A DNA stretch of 64,000 nucleotides from Phenylobacterium haematophilum (GTDB taxonomy: Bacteria > Pseudomonadota > Alphaproteobacteria > Caulobacterales > Caulobacteraceae), in NCBI RefSeq assembly GCF_014196295.1, contig NZ_JACIDK010000003.1, forward strand, positions 186,001 through 250,000, in the 5' to 3' direction. Each line of letters opens with the position of its first letter. The first letter of the stretch is position 1. Below, in pieces: positions 55,618 through 64,000 of this stretch. The notes beneath the pieces are model-generated. The model did not search any database and had not been told where the DNA came from. It saw nothing but the letters and a program-made list of their open reading frames with translations. The translations under genes were made by a program, and so were the position numbers.

Positions 55618-56870
55618 TCCTTTCCGACGCCCGTCGGCCGCGACCGCTTGCGAATTTCCCCACGCACCGCGGGGCGAACCAGCCGGCTTCGCCGCTCTTC
55701 GATGTGTTCTGGCGGCGGCTTGCGGCCAACTGGACCTGGGGGCGATTGACCCTGAAGCTCCCGGACGGCTCCCAACGCGCGTTGACCGGAACGGAAGCTG
55801 GTCACTCGGCCGAATTGACGGTGAGCGACTATCGCTTCGCCGTCCGCGTGCTCAAGAGCGGCGATATCGGATTTGCCGAAGGCTATATGGCCGGTGAGTG
55901 GGACACGCCCGACCTAGCCGTCCTGCTTGAGACCCTGGTCCACAACTACGAGCACATTCGCCGTCTCTACGACGGCAGTCGGATGATCCAGGCGGTCAAC
56001 TGGCTGGGAAATAAATTGAACCGCAACAGCCGCAGCGGAGCGCGCCGCAACATCCACGCCCACTATGACCTCGGGAACGCCTTCTATCAGGCGTGGCTGG
56101 ATCCATCGATGACCTACTCCAGCGCGCGCTTTGAGAAGCCCGGCCAACTGCTGGAGGAGGCCCAGCGCGCCAAATACCGTTCCCTGGCGCGGATGATGGA
56201 ACTCCAGCCTGGCCATAGCGTCCTGGAGATCGGGTGCGGCTGGGGCGGGTTTGCAGAATTTGCAGCGCGCGAAGTCGGCGCCGTCGTAACGGGGATCACC
56301 ATCTCGCGCGAACAGTATGAGTTCGCCCGCCGCCGCATGTTCGCGGCAGGCTTGGCCGAACGGGCGGATATAAGGCTCGTGGACTATCGGGATATCGAGG
56401 GACAGTTCGACCGTGTCGCCTCGATAGAGATGTTCGAGGCGGTGGGCCGTGAATACTGGCCGGCCTATTTCGGCAAGCTCCACGATGTATTGAAGCCGGC
56501 GGGCCGGGCTGGCCTGCAGATGATCACTATTCAGGGCGACCTGTTCGACGGTTACGCCGCCCGAGCGGACTTCATCCAAAAGTATATCTTCCCAGGCGGC
56601 TTCTTGCCCTCGGAATCGATGGTGTCGCCGATCATCGCGCAGGCGGACCTGCGGTGGGAAAAGGTCGAACGCTTTGGCGGCGACTACGCCGACACCCTCG
56701 CTCAATGGTCGCGTCGTTTCGAGGCGGCCTGGGAGGAAGTGCGCGCGCAGGACGAGCGGTTCGATGAAAGCTTCCGACGCCTGTGGCGCTTCTACCTCGC
56801 CTTCTGCGAGGCGGGGTTCCGGTCCGCGCGCACCGATGTGATCCAGCTCTCGCTCGCGCGAGCGGCGTGA
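55614..56870 (+). CDS. Cyclopropane-fatty-acyl-phospholipid synthase family methyltransferase
   Basis: 418 residues. N-terminal lipid-binding part (SDYRFAVRVLKSGDIGFAEGYMAGEWDTPDL) and SAM domain with HYDLGNAFYQAWLDPSMTYSSARF and VLEIGCGWGGFAEFAARE. Family enzymes methylate double bonds of membrane phospholipids to make cyclopropane or related branched/furan fatty acids. In Rhodobacter, relatives are induced by RpoE. The exact product cannot be told from sequence. Confidence 0.9.
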   Translation: MILSDARRPRPLANFPTHRGANQPASPLFDVFWRRLAANWTWGRLTLKLPDGSQRALTGTEAGHSAELTVSDYRFAVRVLKSGDIGFAEGYMAGEWDTPDLAVLLETLVHNYEHIRRLYDGSRMIQAVNWLGNKLNRNSRSGARRNIHAHYDLGNAFYQAWLDPSMTYSSARFEKPGQLLEEAQRAKYRSLARMMELQPGHSVLEIGCGWGGFAEFAAREVGAVVTGITISREQYEFARRRMFAAGLAERADIRLVDYRDIEGQFDRVASIEMFEAVGREYWPAYFGKLHDVLKPAGRAGLQMITIQGDLFDGYAARADFIQKYIFPGGFLPSESMVSPIIAQADLRWEKVERFGGDYADTLAQWSRRFEAAWEEVRAQDERFDESFRRLWRFYLAFCEAGFRSARTDVIQLSLARAA

Positions 56871-56910
56871 CCCTAAAGCCAAATCAATCCCGTCCAGGAA
56901 AGCGCCCCCC

Positions 56911-57471
56911 ATGATCGGCATACGCGACGTACGATCTCTCCTGCTGGCGGCCGCTGTCTTGACATTGCCAGCTTGCGCCACCCTTGAGCGCGGCCCTGTC
57001 GGCAATCCGGCTGTTCCAGAGCCGGCGAAGGCGGTGGACATGAACCGCTATGGCGGCCTCTGGTACGAGCTGGGCCGCTATGAGAATGGCTTCGAGCGCG
57101 GTTGCGAAGCGGTTACGGCGCACTATTCCCCCCGCGCTGATGGGCTCGTCGCAGTGACCAACGTTTGCCGAAAAGGGGGGGAGGGCGGACGCATCAAGCA
57201 GGCGAAGGCGAGGGCCAAGGTGGTTTCCGGAAGCGGCGACGCCAAGCTGAAGGTCGCTTTTTTCGGCCCATTCTATGTTGGGAACTATTGGGTGCTGGAT
57301 CGTGCCGACGACTATTCATGGTCGATCGTCGGCGAGCCATCGGGCCGCTACCTTTGGCTCCTCAGCCGTTCGGCCCGGCCGTCCGCCGAGGTGCGGACCA
57401 AAATCATGACCCGAGCCGCCGAGCTGGGCTACGATCTGAGCCTTGTCCATGAGACGCGGCAATCAAGGTGA
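56911..57471 (+). CDS. Lipocalin-family lipoprotein (Blc-like)
   Basis: 186 residues. Lipoprotein signal with LPAC lipobox (Cys near 23), then a lipocalin barrel: MNRYGGLWYELGRYENGFERGCEAVTAHYSPR (GxW motif) and GNYWVLDRADDYSWSIVGEPSGRYLWLLSR. Blc proteins bind fatty acids or lysophospholipids at the outer membrane. It follows the cyclopropane-synthase gene by 40 bases and is probably co-transcribed, fitting a lipid-repair or trafficking role. Confidence 0.9.
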   Translation: MIGIRDVRSLLLAAAVLTLPACATLERGPVGNPAVPEPAKAVDMNRYGGLWYELGRYENGFERGCEAVTAHYSPRADGLVAVTNVCRKGGEGGRIKQAKARAKVVSGSGDAKLKVAFFGPFYVGNYWVLDRADDYSWSIVGEPSGRYLWLLSRSARPSAEVRTKIMTRAAELGYDLSLVHETRQSR

Positions 57472-57561
57472 CGGACATGGGCAGCGCCGAAGTTCGCATC
57501 GCGATCGCGCCTTGTGAGCAGGCTACGCTTCAGCTGGGGTGGTGACGACATTCCAACCCCC

Positions 57562-57638
57562 TGGCGGCCCGGGAGGGACTCGAACCCCCGACCTTCGCTT
57601 TAGGAAAGCGCTGCTCTATCCTGCTGAGCTACCGGGCC
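57562..57638 (-). tRNA. tRNA-Arg (anticodon CCT)
   Basis: Complete cloverleaf on the minus strand: acceptor GGCCCGG/CCGGGCC (57632-57638 with 57566-57572), D-arm GCTC..GAGC, anticodon loop TTCCTAA giving anticodon CCT, T-arm GGGGG-TTCGAGT-CCCTC, encoded CCA end (57562-57564). The first anticodon-stem pair is G-A instead of a Watson-Crick pair. It decodes AGG arginine codons, rare in this high-GC genome. Confidence 0.95.
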
Positions 57639-57698
57639 GACCGGTGGGGGTGATAGCGCAAGGCTGTTCCGGTGGGAATGGCTGCGATAGAGGGGCGT

Positions 57699-59006
57699 AT
57701 GGGGTTCTTGAAGGTGTTTCGCCTGCTCTACGTGCAGGTTCTCGTCGCGATCGCGCTGGGCATCGCCGTCGGCGCGATCTGGCCGGACTTCGGCGTCTCG
57801 CTGAAACCGCTCGGCGACGGGTTCATCAAGCTGATCAAGATGGCCGTCGCGCCGGTGATCTTCTGCACCATCGTCGCCGGCATCGCCCGGATGAGCGACA
57901 TCAAGGCCTTCGGCCGGCTGGGCGCCAAGACGCTGATCTACTTTGAAGTCGTCTCGACCCTGGCGCTGGTCATCGGCCTGGTGGTCGGCAACCTGGTCAA
58001 GCCTGGGCAGGGGTTCAACATCGACCCGAGCACCCTCGATCCCAGCATCGCCGCCGGCTACGTCGAGAAGGCCGAGCATGGCGAGAGCCTGCCCGACTAC
58101 ATCCTCAGCCTGATCCCGGACGCCTTCTTCGGAGCCTTCGCCGAGGGCGCGTTGCTGCAGGTCCTGGTCATCGCGATCATCACCGGGTTCGCCTGTTCGC
58201 GGCTGGGGCCGTTCGGGGACAAGGTGGCCGGGGTGCTGGAGGACGTCTCCAAGGTGTTCTTCTCGATCATCCAGGTGATTGTGAAGCTGGCCCCGATCGG
58301 GGCCTTCGGCGCCATGGGCTTCACCATCGGCAAGTACGGGCTGGCTGCGCTGTTGAAGCTCGGCGCGCTGGTGGCGACGTTCTATGCGACCTCGCTGCTG
58401 TTCGTGCTGGTCGTACTGGGCCTTATCGCTATGCTGGCCGGCTTCTCGATCTTCAAGTTCCTGCGCTACATCCGCGAAGAACTGCTGATCGTGCTGGGCA
58501 CCTCTTCGTCGGAGTCGGTGCTGCCGCAGATGATGGACAAGCTGCAGCGCCTGGGCGCGGGCAAGACCACGACCGGCCTGGTGATCCCCACCGGCTACTC
58601 GTTCAATCTCGACGGCACCAACATCTACATGACCCTGGCCACCCTGTTCCTGGCGCAGGCGACCAATATCGACCTGACCCTGACCCAGGAGCTGACCCTG
58701 CTGGGGGTGGCGATGCTGACCTCGAAGGGCGCCAGCGGCGTAACCGGCGCCGGCTTCATTACGCTGGCCGCCACCCTGGCGGTGGCGCCGCAGATCCCGA
58801 TCGCCTCGCTCGCGATCCTGGTCGGCGTCGACCGGTTCATGAGCGAATGCCGGGCCCTGACCAACCTGGTCGGCAACGGCGTGGCCACCCTGGTCATCGC
58901 CCGCTGGGAGGGCGATCTTGACCGTGAAACCCTGGCTAGGGAATTGGAACGCGGCCCCAGCCATGGCGCCGCCGCGCCGGTTCCCGCGCACGCTGACGCA
59001 GACTGA
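57699..59006 (+). CDS. dctA: Dicarboxylate:cation symporter (DctA-like)
   Basis: 435 residues from the ATG at 57699 (GAGGGG just upstream); ATG at 57678 would add seven residues. Family marks: [20 protein letters not shown], the serine-rich re-entrant loop [13 protein letters not shown], the NxD-type site [12 protein letters not shown] and [19 protein letters not shown]. It imports C4-dicarboxylates with sodium or protons, supplying substrates to the TCA/glyoxylate cycle. Located just beside a tRNA gene. Confidence 0.93.
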   Translation: MGFLKVFRLLYVQVLVAIALGIAVGAIWPDFGVSLKPLGDGFIKLIKMAVAPVIFCTIVAGIARMSDIKAFGRLGAKTLIYFEVVSTLALVIGLVVGNLVKPGQGFNIDPSTLDPSIAAGYVEKAEHGESLPDYILSLIPDAFFGAFAEGALLQVLVIAIITGFACSRLGPFGDKVAGVLEDVSKVFFSIIQVIVKLAPIGAFGAMGFTIGKYGLAALLKLGALVATFYATSLLFVLVVLGLIAMLAGFSIFKFLRYIREELLIVLGTSSSESVLPQMMDKLQRLGAGKTTTGLVIPTGYSFNLDGTNIYMTLATLFLAQATNIDLTLTQELTLLGVAMLTSKGASGVTGAGFITLAATLAVAPQIPIASLAILVGVDRFMSECRALTNLVGNGVATLVIARWEGDLDRETLARELERGPSHGAAAPVPAHADAD

Positions 59007-59107
59007 CCCGGCGAACGCGATCAGCCCACGATTGACTTGCCTCAGGTGGCGCCGATGGGGCAGGATTCAACCTGGGGCTGGTTGTTGCGCCGCTAGGGGA
59101 GCACGCC

Positions 59108-59245
59108 ATGTTGGAGGCGGACGCTCGGAAAGGGATGTCGGACCGCGATCCGAAGGCCCGGTCTTCGCCCTCGTCGAGGTGCGATCCGGGGGGCGTGCAG
59201 TTCCGGCTGAGGGCGCCGCTCTCGGCGCGGGTGGCGCTCGCATGA
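59108..59245 (+). CDS. Small ORF coupled to the response regulator (doubtful)
   Basis: 45 residues (ATG to TGA), basic and low-complexity, with no recognised motif. Its TGA overlaps the response-regulator ATG (ATGA), which is the main reason to note it. It could be a leader peptide, the remnant of a lost upstream gene, or chance in high-GC DNA. Confidence 0.25.
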   Translation: MLEADARKGMSDRDPKARSSPSSRCDPGGVQFRLRAPLSARVALA

Positions 59246-59598
59246 CCCCGCGTGTGGTGCTGGTCGAAAACGAGCCGCTGGTCTCGATGATGATGCAGGA
59301 TCTTCTGACCGACCTCGGTTGCGAGATCGTGGCCGCATTTGGGGCGCTGGAGCCAGCGCTGGCATGGCTGTCGCGCCAGGGAACGCCGCCGGACGGAGCC
59401 GTGCTGGACGTCAATCTCGGCGGGGAGACGGTGTTCCCGCTGGCCGAGGCGCTGCGTGCGCGAGGGGTGCCGTTCGTCTTCGCGACGGGTTATGGAGTCC
59501 TGCCGAGCGACGGCTATCCGGACACTCCCCTGCTGAGCAAGCCGGTCAACCAGGATCAGCTCTTGCCGGTGGTGCGGGCGTTCGCGGCCCTCGCCTAG
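59242..59598 (+). CDS. Single-domain response regulator
   Basis: 118 residues, one receiver domain only. The acidic pocket is in VLVENEP (Glu replacing the usual Asp pair), phospho-acceptor Asp lies in GAVLDVNLGG, Thr in FVFATGY and Lys in LLSKPVNQDQL. There is no output domain, so it probably acts as a phosphate relay or by binding a partner. No kinase is adjacent. The first acidic residue pair is E-N-E, a common variation in kinase-coupled single-domain regulators. Confidence 0.85.
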   Translation: MTPRVVLVENEPLVSMMMQDLLTDLGCEIVAAFGALEPALAWLSRQGTPPDGAVLDVNLGGETVFPLAEALRARGVPFVFATGYGVLPSDGYPDTPLLSKPVNQDQLLPVVRAFAALA

Positions 59599-59637
59599 CG
59601 CAGCTTGACGGGCCAGATCGACCCGACGGGAACCAGG

Positions 59638-60471
59638 ATGCAGGAACGCGCCCCATCCCGTATCGCCCCCGCCGCACCGTCGCGACGGCTGCTGCTCGCC
59701 GGCCTTGGGGGGCTGCTCGCTACGCCGGTCGCCGCCCGCGTCATCCCGGGAGTCACTGAAGACGTCTGGTTGGCCTATGAGGCGCGTCTGCGTGCGCGGG
59801 CGACTGACGCCGGGGGCGGCGCCTTCCAGGGTGCGAGCGAGCGGCGGCTGCTGATCCTGACCAACGCGGCGCGGGAAGCGAACGGCGCGCCGGGCCTGGC
59901 ATGGAACCCCGAACTCGCCAAGGTCGCGCGGGGACATGCGGCCGACCTCGCCGCCCGCGACTATGTCGAGCACCTGTCGCCGGAGGGGTTCGATCCCAGC
60001 CATCGGGTCGGGTTGCTCGCCCGGCGGATGATCGGCTCGGCCAGCGAAAACATCGCCTATCGCCGTGCGGCCCAGACCGCCGACGCTGACGACTTGATGG
60101 GCATCTGGCGGCGCAGTCCCTCGCACTGGTCGAACCTGCTGCGGCCTCGCTACGCCCAGGCCGGTTTCGGCGTTGTGGCGCGCGGGCAGCGGACCTACGC
60201 GGTGGGGCTTTATGCGCGGCCTGATGGCGCGCTGGGCGCGCCGCTGCCGTTCAAGCTGGCGCAGGAAGCCGAGCTCGCCGACGCCCTGCGAGCGGTCTCG
60301 CCGGCCTTCGACAGTTTCGCCTTGACCGACCCGCTCGATGAGGACGCGGCCTGGGCCCGGATCGAGGGCGTCGAGGCGCTGCCGCCGGGGATCTATCAGT
60401 TGCGGCCGCGGCGACGGGTCGACCGCGCGCGCTATCAGATCCTCTGGGGTCCGATCTTCGAACGGATCTAG
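59638..60471 (+). CDS. CAP/SCP (CRISP/PR1)-domain exported protein
   Basis: 277 residues. An N-terminal signal with twin arginines (SRRLLLAGLGGLLATPVAA, possible Tat or Sec type) precedes an SCP domain (about 60-190: LLILTNAAREANGAPGLAWNPELAKVARGHAADLA, GSASENIAY, HWSNLLRPRYAQAGFGV). Role of bacterial members is mostly unknown. A TTG at 59605 is an alternative start. Its TAG shares a CTAG with the convergent hydrolase gene. Confidence 0.82.
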   Translation: MQERAPSRIAPAAPSRRLLLAGLGGLLATPVAARVIPGVTEDVWLAYEARLRARATDAGGGAFQGASERRLLILTNAAREANGAPGLAWNPELAKVARGHAADLAARDYVEHLSPEGFDPSHRVGLLARRMIGSASENIAYRRAAQTADADDLMGIWRRSPSHWSNLLRPRYAQAGFGVVARGQRTYAVGLYARPDGALGAPLPFKLAQEAELADALRAVSPAFDSFALTDPLDEDAAWARIEGVEALPPGIYQLRPRRRVDRARYQILWGPIFERI

Positions 60472-61304
60472 GCGAGCAGCGCCTTCAGCTCGGCCCGGAT
60501 CGTCGGCCAGGCCTGCGAGGTCGGGTCGATCAGTTCGAAGTGCCCGGCGTCCGGGAAGTCGATCACCCGAGCGGGGTCGCCGGCCTCAGCCGCAGCGCGG
60601 CCGTAGGCGGCGGCGAAGGCGCTGGGCACGATGTGGTCCAGGGCGCCTGAGATCACCGTCTGCGGCGCGCCCAGCGGCAGCAGCCGGGGCGGGGAGGTGT
60701 CGGCATAGACGTCGGCGTCGTCGCGCGCGCCGAAACCGACCAGGGCGTCGATGACGCCCGGGCCGCCGCACTCCTCGGGGCCATGCGCGTGATAGGCCGC
60801 CAGGTCGATGATGCCGGCCAGCGGGACGGCGCCGCGCGCTGCCAGGGGATCGGCGGCGTGGAGCGGACTGGTCGGCGCCAAGCGCGCGCGGGCCAGCGCC
60901 CAGACGGCCAGGTGGCCGCCGGCCGAGTGACCGCTGAAGACCGTGCGCGACAGATCCAGGGCGTGCGGCCTCGCAAGCTGGCGCAGGTGATCGACGGCCA
61001 CGCCGACGTCGAGGAAGGTCCCCGGAAAGCCGCCGCCCTCATGGCCGATGCGGCGGTACTCGATGTTCCACACCGCCACGCCGTGCTCGCGCAGATCGGC
61101 GCAGGCGTAATCCATCAGTTCCAGCCCCGGCAGATCGGCCCGCCAGCAACCGCCGTGAATCATCGCCACGACCGGGCGGGGCCCCGCGATCTTCGGCAGC
61201 CACAGATCGCCGAACTGCAGCGGATGGCGGCCATAGGAGATGCGCAGGTCGGCGGCGTCGCGCGGGCGCGACAGCAGCTCGCTGAAGGTGATCGGCGCAG
61301 GCAT
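60468..61304 (-). CDS. Alpha/beta hydrolase (BD-FAE / kynurenine formamidase-like)
   Basis: 278 residues. Oxyanion motif HGGCW near residues 50-54, nucleophile elbow GHSAGG, an acid near the GALDHIVP segment and His in DAGHFELIDP. This set is typical of the esterase/lipase and arylformamidase-like family; the substrate is unknown. No signal peptide, so cytoplasmic. Located after the carD terminator on the same strand. Confidence 0.85.
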   Translation of the reverse strand: MPAPITFSELLSRPRDAADLRISYGRHPLQFGDLWLPKIAGPRPVVAMIHGGCWRADLPGLELMDYACADLREHGVAVWNIEYRRIGHEGGGFPGTFLDVGVAVDHLRQLARPHALDLSRTVFSGHSAGGHLAVWALARARLAPTSPLHAADPLAARGAVPLAGIIDLAAYHAHGPEECGGPGVIDALVGFGARDDADVYADTSPPRLLPLGAPQTVISGALDHIVPSAFAAAYGRAAAEAGDPARVIDFPDAGHFELIDPTSQAWPTIRAELKALLA

Positions 61305-61322
61305 GCGAGTGCTCTGAATGCG

Positions 61323-61346
61323 AAAACGCCCGACCTTGCGGGCGTT
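61323..61346 (-). terminator. Terminator of carD
   Basis: Stem AACGCCCG (61325-61332) with CGGGCGTT (61339-61346), read on the minus strand, is followed by TTTTCG. It lies 27 bases past the carD stop. Confidence 0.75.
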
Positions 61347-61372
61347 CCGAATGTGCGGTCGGCTGGGGCGGC

Positions 61373-61882
61373 TTAGGCCGCCACCGCCTTCACCAGGTTC
61401 TTGTTGAGGATCGTGATAGCCTCTTCGCGGTCGATGCGCTCGATCGCGGCGACTTCGCGGGCCATGCGGTCCAGCGCCGATTCATAGAGCTGGCGTTCCG
61501 AGTACGATTGCTCCGGCTGGTTCTCGGCGCGGTGCAGGTCGCGCACCACTTCGGCGATCGAGATCAGGTCGCCGGAGTTGATCTTGGCTTCGTATTCCTG
61601 GGCGCGGCGCGACCACATGGTGCGCTTCACGCGGGCGCGACCCTTCAGGGTGGTCAGCGCCTGGCTGACGACGTTGCCTTCGGCCAGCGAGCGCAGGCCG
61701 GCGGCGCGCGCCTTGGCGGTCGGGACGCGGAGGGTCATCTTTTCGTGGTCGAAGGTGATGACGTAAACTTCGAGAGAATAGCCGGCGACTTCCTGGGTTT
61801 CGATCCCCTGTACCTGGCCCACGCCATGAGCCGGGTAGACGACGTGATCGCCGACGGAGAATTCCAGACCGCTCTTGCTCAT
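61373..61882 (-). CDS. carD: CarD-family transcription regulator
   Basis: 169 residues. N-terminal RNA-polymerase-interaction domain FSVGDHVVYPAHGVGQVQGIETQEVAG, then a helical DNA-binding domain with WSRRAQEYEAKINSGDLISIAEVVRDLHR and QSYSERQLYESALDRMARE. CdnL/CarD stabilises open promoter complexes, especially at rRNA promoters. Single gene with its own terminator; the 276 bases upstream hold its promoter. Confidence 0.95.
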   Translation of the reverse strand: MSKSGLEFSVGDHVVYPAHGVGQVQGIETQEVAGYSLEVYVITFDHEKMTLRVPTAKARAAGLRSLAEGNVVSQALTTLKGRARVKRTMWSRRAQEYEAKINSGDLISIAEVVRDLHRAENQPEQSYSERQLYESALDRMAREVAAIERIDREEAITILNKNLVKAVAA

Positions 61883-62158
61883 TCGCTCAAGTCCTTTCGA
61901 CTCGTCCGTACCCGTTAAGAAGCGCTAATCGGTTCCAACAAGGCCAAAGGATACGCGCCGCAAAAACTGCGCGGTGTCTTACCCCTGTAGGAACGGAATA
62001 GACCTCTAGGACACCCTTCGCCTTTTTGCGGCGTGACACTGGCCGGGGACGGCTCTTCTGCAGAAATTGATGCGGCGCGCGTGATCGCTACCCTCACATC
62101 AGCGCAGAAGGTATCATAAAAATCAGCCGAAAGAAAGGCTTGCCCCCTTAGCGGGCGC
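61883..62158. other. Intergenic region between carD and fdxA
   Basis: 276 bases, mostly the carD promoter region on the minus strand. No convincing gene or hairpin. It also holds the end of the ferredoxin transcript. Confidence 0.4.
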
Positions 62159-62500
62159 CTAGGAGCCGCGGCCGGGCTTTTCGCTGAAGTACTTTTCAAA
62201 CTTGCCGGTCTCGCGCTCGAACTCCTCGCGGTCGGCGGGCGGTTCGCCCTTCACCGTGATGTTCGGCCAGACCTTGGCGTAGTCGGTGTTGATCTTCAGC
62301 CACTTGGAGTCCGCATCGTCCTCGGTGTCCGGCTTGATGGCGTCCACCGGGCATTCCGGCTCGCAGACGCCGCAGTCGATGCACTCGTCCGGATTGATGA
62401 CCAGGAAGTTCTCGCCCTCATAGAAGCAGTCGACCGGACACACCTCCACGCAGTCCATGAACTTACATTTGATGCAAGGATCCATGACGATGTAGGTCAT
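62159..62500 (-). CDS. fdxA: 7Fe-8S ferredoxin FdxA
   Basis: 113 residues. Clusters: [18 protein letters not shown] and [16 protein letters not shown], the spacing of a 3Fe-4S plus 4Fe-4S ferredoxin. Start MTYIVMDPC is typical; longer readings upstream are not. It is an electron carrier of unspecified partner. The C-terminal tail ([17 protein letters not shown]) matches the longer alphaproteobacterial FdxA. Confidence 0.95.
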   Translation of the reverse strand: MTYIVMDPCIKCKFMDCVEVCPVDCFYEGENFLVINPDECIDCGVCEPECPVDAIKPDTEDDADSKWLKINTDYAKVWPNITVKGEPPADREEFERETGKFEKYFSEKPGRGS

Positions 62501-62584
62501 CGCGGGGTACAGCTCCGGCCGGTCCAATCGGGCGGCGGTTTTTCCGGCTCCAGGCGCCCAAAGTCAATGCCCGGGGTCCGCAAC

Positions 62585-64000
62585 TTATCTGGAAGGGGCT
62601 TTAGCCGCCCCCGACGGACGCAGACTTATCACCGTTTCGGTGACCGCCTCGACCGCTTGGCGCGAATAGGTCAGCGGCACATACTGCCCCTTGGCCCACA
62701 ACGGAAACAGGTCGCGGAAATGCGGGCTGGCCGGGTCGCCGGACTGGCCGGGCGTGTTGATCGCCATGCTGTTGTCCCAGGCGCCGACGTCCAGCACCAT
62801 CCGGAACGAGGCCCCGGCGACGACCCGGTAGTCGTTCGGCCGCCAGGTCGCGGCCAGCGGCGAAAGCGCCGTGCCGGCCATGGGCGCGGTCCCGCTGGAC
62901 CAGGCTTCGCGGTCGGCGGCCGGGACCTTGGGCGTCAGCGCATGGTCGAACCGCGCCTGATGGAGCTTGCCCCAGGCCCAGGTTTTTGGATCGGGGCCGA
63001 GTTGGCCGGCGACCTCGTCATAAGCGGCCAGCAGACTTTCGGAGAGGATGGCTTCGCGCGCGGCTGCCGGATCGGCGCCGAGGCTGGCGTCCGGCGCCTC
63101 GAGCAGCGCCATGACCGCCGCGATGTCGCCATTGCCGACCGCCGCGCGGGCGGCCTGCGGCACGGCGCGGGCGACGGCCGCCTTGCCCAGGTGCTTGGTG
63201 ATCCAGACCTCGTAGAGCGCAGCGCCCGCGCTGTCGGCGCTGGTCTTCTGGTCCCAGCCGGCCAGCAGCGCAATGGCGGCGGCGAGCTTGGCGTCGCTGG
63301 TCTTCACGCCGGCCAGCAGGGCGTTCATCCGACGGGCGGTGACGTCGGTCGGATCGGTCTGCAGCGCCATGGCGTCGGCCAGGGTCAGCTTGTCGCTGGC
63401 GGCAAGCACCTCCTCGATCCGCTGCATGCGCGCGGCGTTCGACCATTCGAACCCGACCTTGCGCTCAGCGTAGGGATAGTCTTTGGGCAGGTTCAGCTGG
63501 TTGGCCGAGGCGAACCAGCCCGACGCCGGGTTGTGGGTGCTGGGCAGTTCGTCGAGCTTCAGGAAGCCGGTCCACTCGTAGCGGCCGTCGCCAGGGACCG
63601 GCGTCAGGCCGTCCCAGTTGGCGCGCCGGGGGACCTTGCCGGCCGCGACCCAGCCGATGTCGCCCTTAGTGTCTGCGAACACCTGGTTCTCGGACGGCGC
63701 CCCCCAGTCTGAAAGGGCGTCCCGGAAGCTTGGCCAGTCCTTGGCGGTCATGTAGCCCATCGAGCCGAAATAGGCCGACGTTCCCGGCTCGGCCCAGACG
63801 CTGCGGACCGCGAAGGCGCGCGACTTGGCGCCGTCGGCGTAAACCACGGGGCCGTGGCGGGTGAAGTGCAGCTCGACCTTGCGCGGGGCCTGCCCCTTGA
63901 CCTCGATGGTCTCGGCGACCGTGGTCATGTCGGCCCAGCCGTCGCCGTAGCGGTACTTCAGCGGCGCGCCGGCCTGCGTCTCGTAGACGTAGAGATCCTC
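62585..64000 (-). CDS. Penicillin acylase-family Ntn hydrolase (partial, N-terminus beyond right edge)
   Basis: The minus-strand frame is open to the window edge, upstream of the first internal ATG at 63928 (residues EDLYVYETQAG precede it). Motifs: HFTRHGPVVYADG, GAPSENQVFADTKGDIGWVAAGKVPRR and WFASANQLNLP, usual for the penicillin acylase beta-chain, which starts with a catalytic Ser not within this window part that I can pin down. Usual exported enzymes of this family cleave amides such as acyl-homoserine lactones. Substrate unknown. Confidence 0.87.
   Translation of the reverse strand, partial: EDLYVYETQAGAPLKYRYGDGWADMTTVAETIEVKGQAPRKVELHFTRHGPVVYADGAKSRAFAVRSVWAEPGTSAYFGSMGYMTAKDWPSFRDALSDWGAPSENQVFADTKGDIGWVAAGKVPRRANWDGLTPVPGDGRYEWTGFLKLDELPSTHNPASGWFASANQLNLPKDYPYAERKVGFEWSNAARMQRIEEVLAASDKLTLADAMALQTDPTDVTARRMNALLAGVKTSDAKLAAAIALLAGWDQKTSADSAGAALYEVWITKHLGKAAVARAVPQAARAAVGNGDIAAVMALLEAPDASLGADPAAAREAILSESLLAAYDEVAGQLGPDPKTWAWGKLHQARFDHALTPKVPAADREAWSSGTAPMAGTALSPLAATWRPNDYRVVAGASFRMVLDVGAWDNSMAINTPGQSGDPASPHFRDLFPLWAKGQYVPLTYSRQAVEAVTETVISLRPSGAAKAPSR

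Noticed and set aside
57539..57946. Plus-strand frame across the tRNA-Arg gene
   Set aside because: It reads through a structured RNA on the other strand and into the symporter gene in a wrong frame.
61915..62199. Minus-strand frame between carD and fdxA
   Set aside because: Overlaps the end of fdxA, lacks motifs and a ribosome-binding site, and occupies the carD promoter.
9300..64000. CRISPR array, insertion sequence or prophage
   Set aside because: No regularly spaced direct repeats, transposase, integrase or phage structural genes were found in the window.

Overview
The window is high-GC bacterial DNA with tightly packed genes. It looks like a Caulobacter/Phenylobacterium-type alphaproteobacterium (family Caulobacteraceae). 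This rests on gene content and order: a tlpA / argH-lptM-lysA block, ftsEX beside a zinc-ribbon protein, carD and fdxA, isocitrate lyase divergent from an ScfR/RamB-type regulator followed by malate synthase G, and an ECF sigma/ChrR lipid cluster. No insertion sequence, prophage, rRNA or CRISPR array was seen. One tRNA (Arg, anticodon CCT) is present.

Layout. 0-10 kb is core housekeeping: ftsX (cut by the left edge) and ftsE, a zinc-ribbon membrane protein, a purine phosphoribosyltransferase, a hybrid histidine kinase, lysA-lptM-argH, tlpA, a cold-shock protein and an XRE regulator. 10-15 kb holds an OmpR-type regulator, a LysM+FecR periplasmic protein and a CHASE2 sensor kinase in one coupled operon. 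15-18 kb has a DUF1254/DUF1214 protein and a TPR-methyltransferase. About 17-35 kb is a surface-polysaccharide locus: galE, a UDP-xylose-synthase-like decarboxylase, one GT4 and seven GT2 glycosyltransferases, a sugar oxidoreductase and epimerase, two methyltransferases, a Wzm/Wzt-type ABC exporter and a polysaccharide deacetylase. 35-40 kb is the glyoxylate shunt (aceA, regulator, glcB). 40.6-43 kb encodes the carboxynorspermidine/carboxyspermidine polyamine route. 43.5-49.4 kb is an RND tripartite efflux operon.

50-57.5 kb is the most interesting part. An Hsp20 gene carries a leader that folds like a ROSE RNA thermometer. Next to it is an ECF sigma factor with a ChrR-like cupin anti-sigma that lacks the usual CxxC zinc ligands. 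Divergent from these runs a lipid-modification operon: FAD amine oxidase-like protein, DUF1365, cyclopropane-fatty-acid-synthase family methyltransferase and a lipocalin. Two back-to-back ECF-type promoters with the same spacing can be read between the two operons, and a third similar site lies before the DUF2177 gene. Together these suggest a self-regulated membrane-lipid stress regulon.

57.5-64 kb returns to general functions: tRNA-Arg, a dicarboxylate symporter, a single-domain response regulator, a CAP/SCP-domain protein, an alpha/beta hydrolase, carD, fdxA and a penicillin-acylase-family hydrolase cut by the right edge. A recurring feature is convergent gene pairs whose two TAG stops share one CTAG palindrome (five cases).
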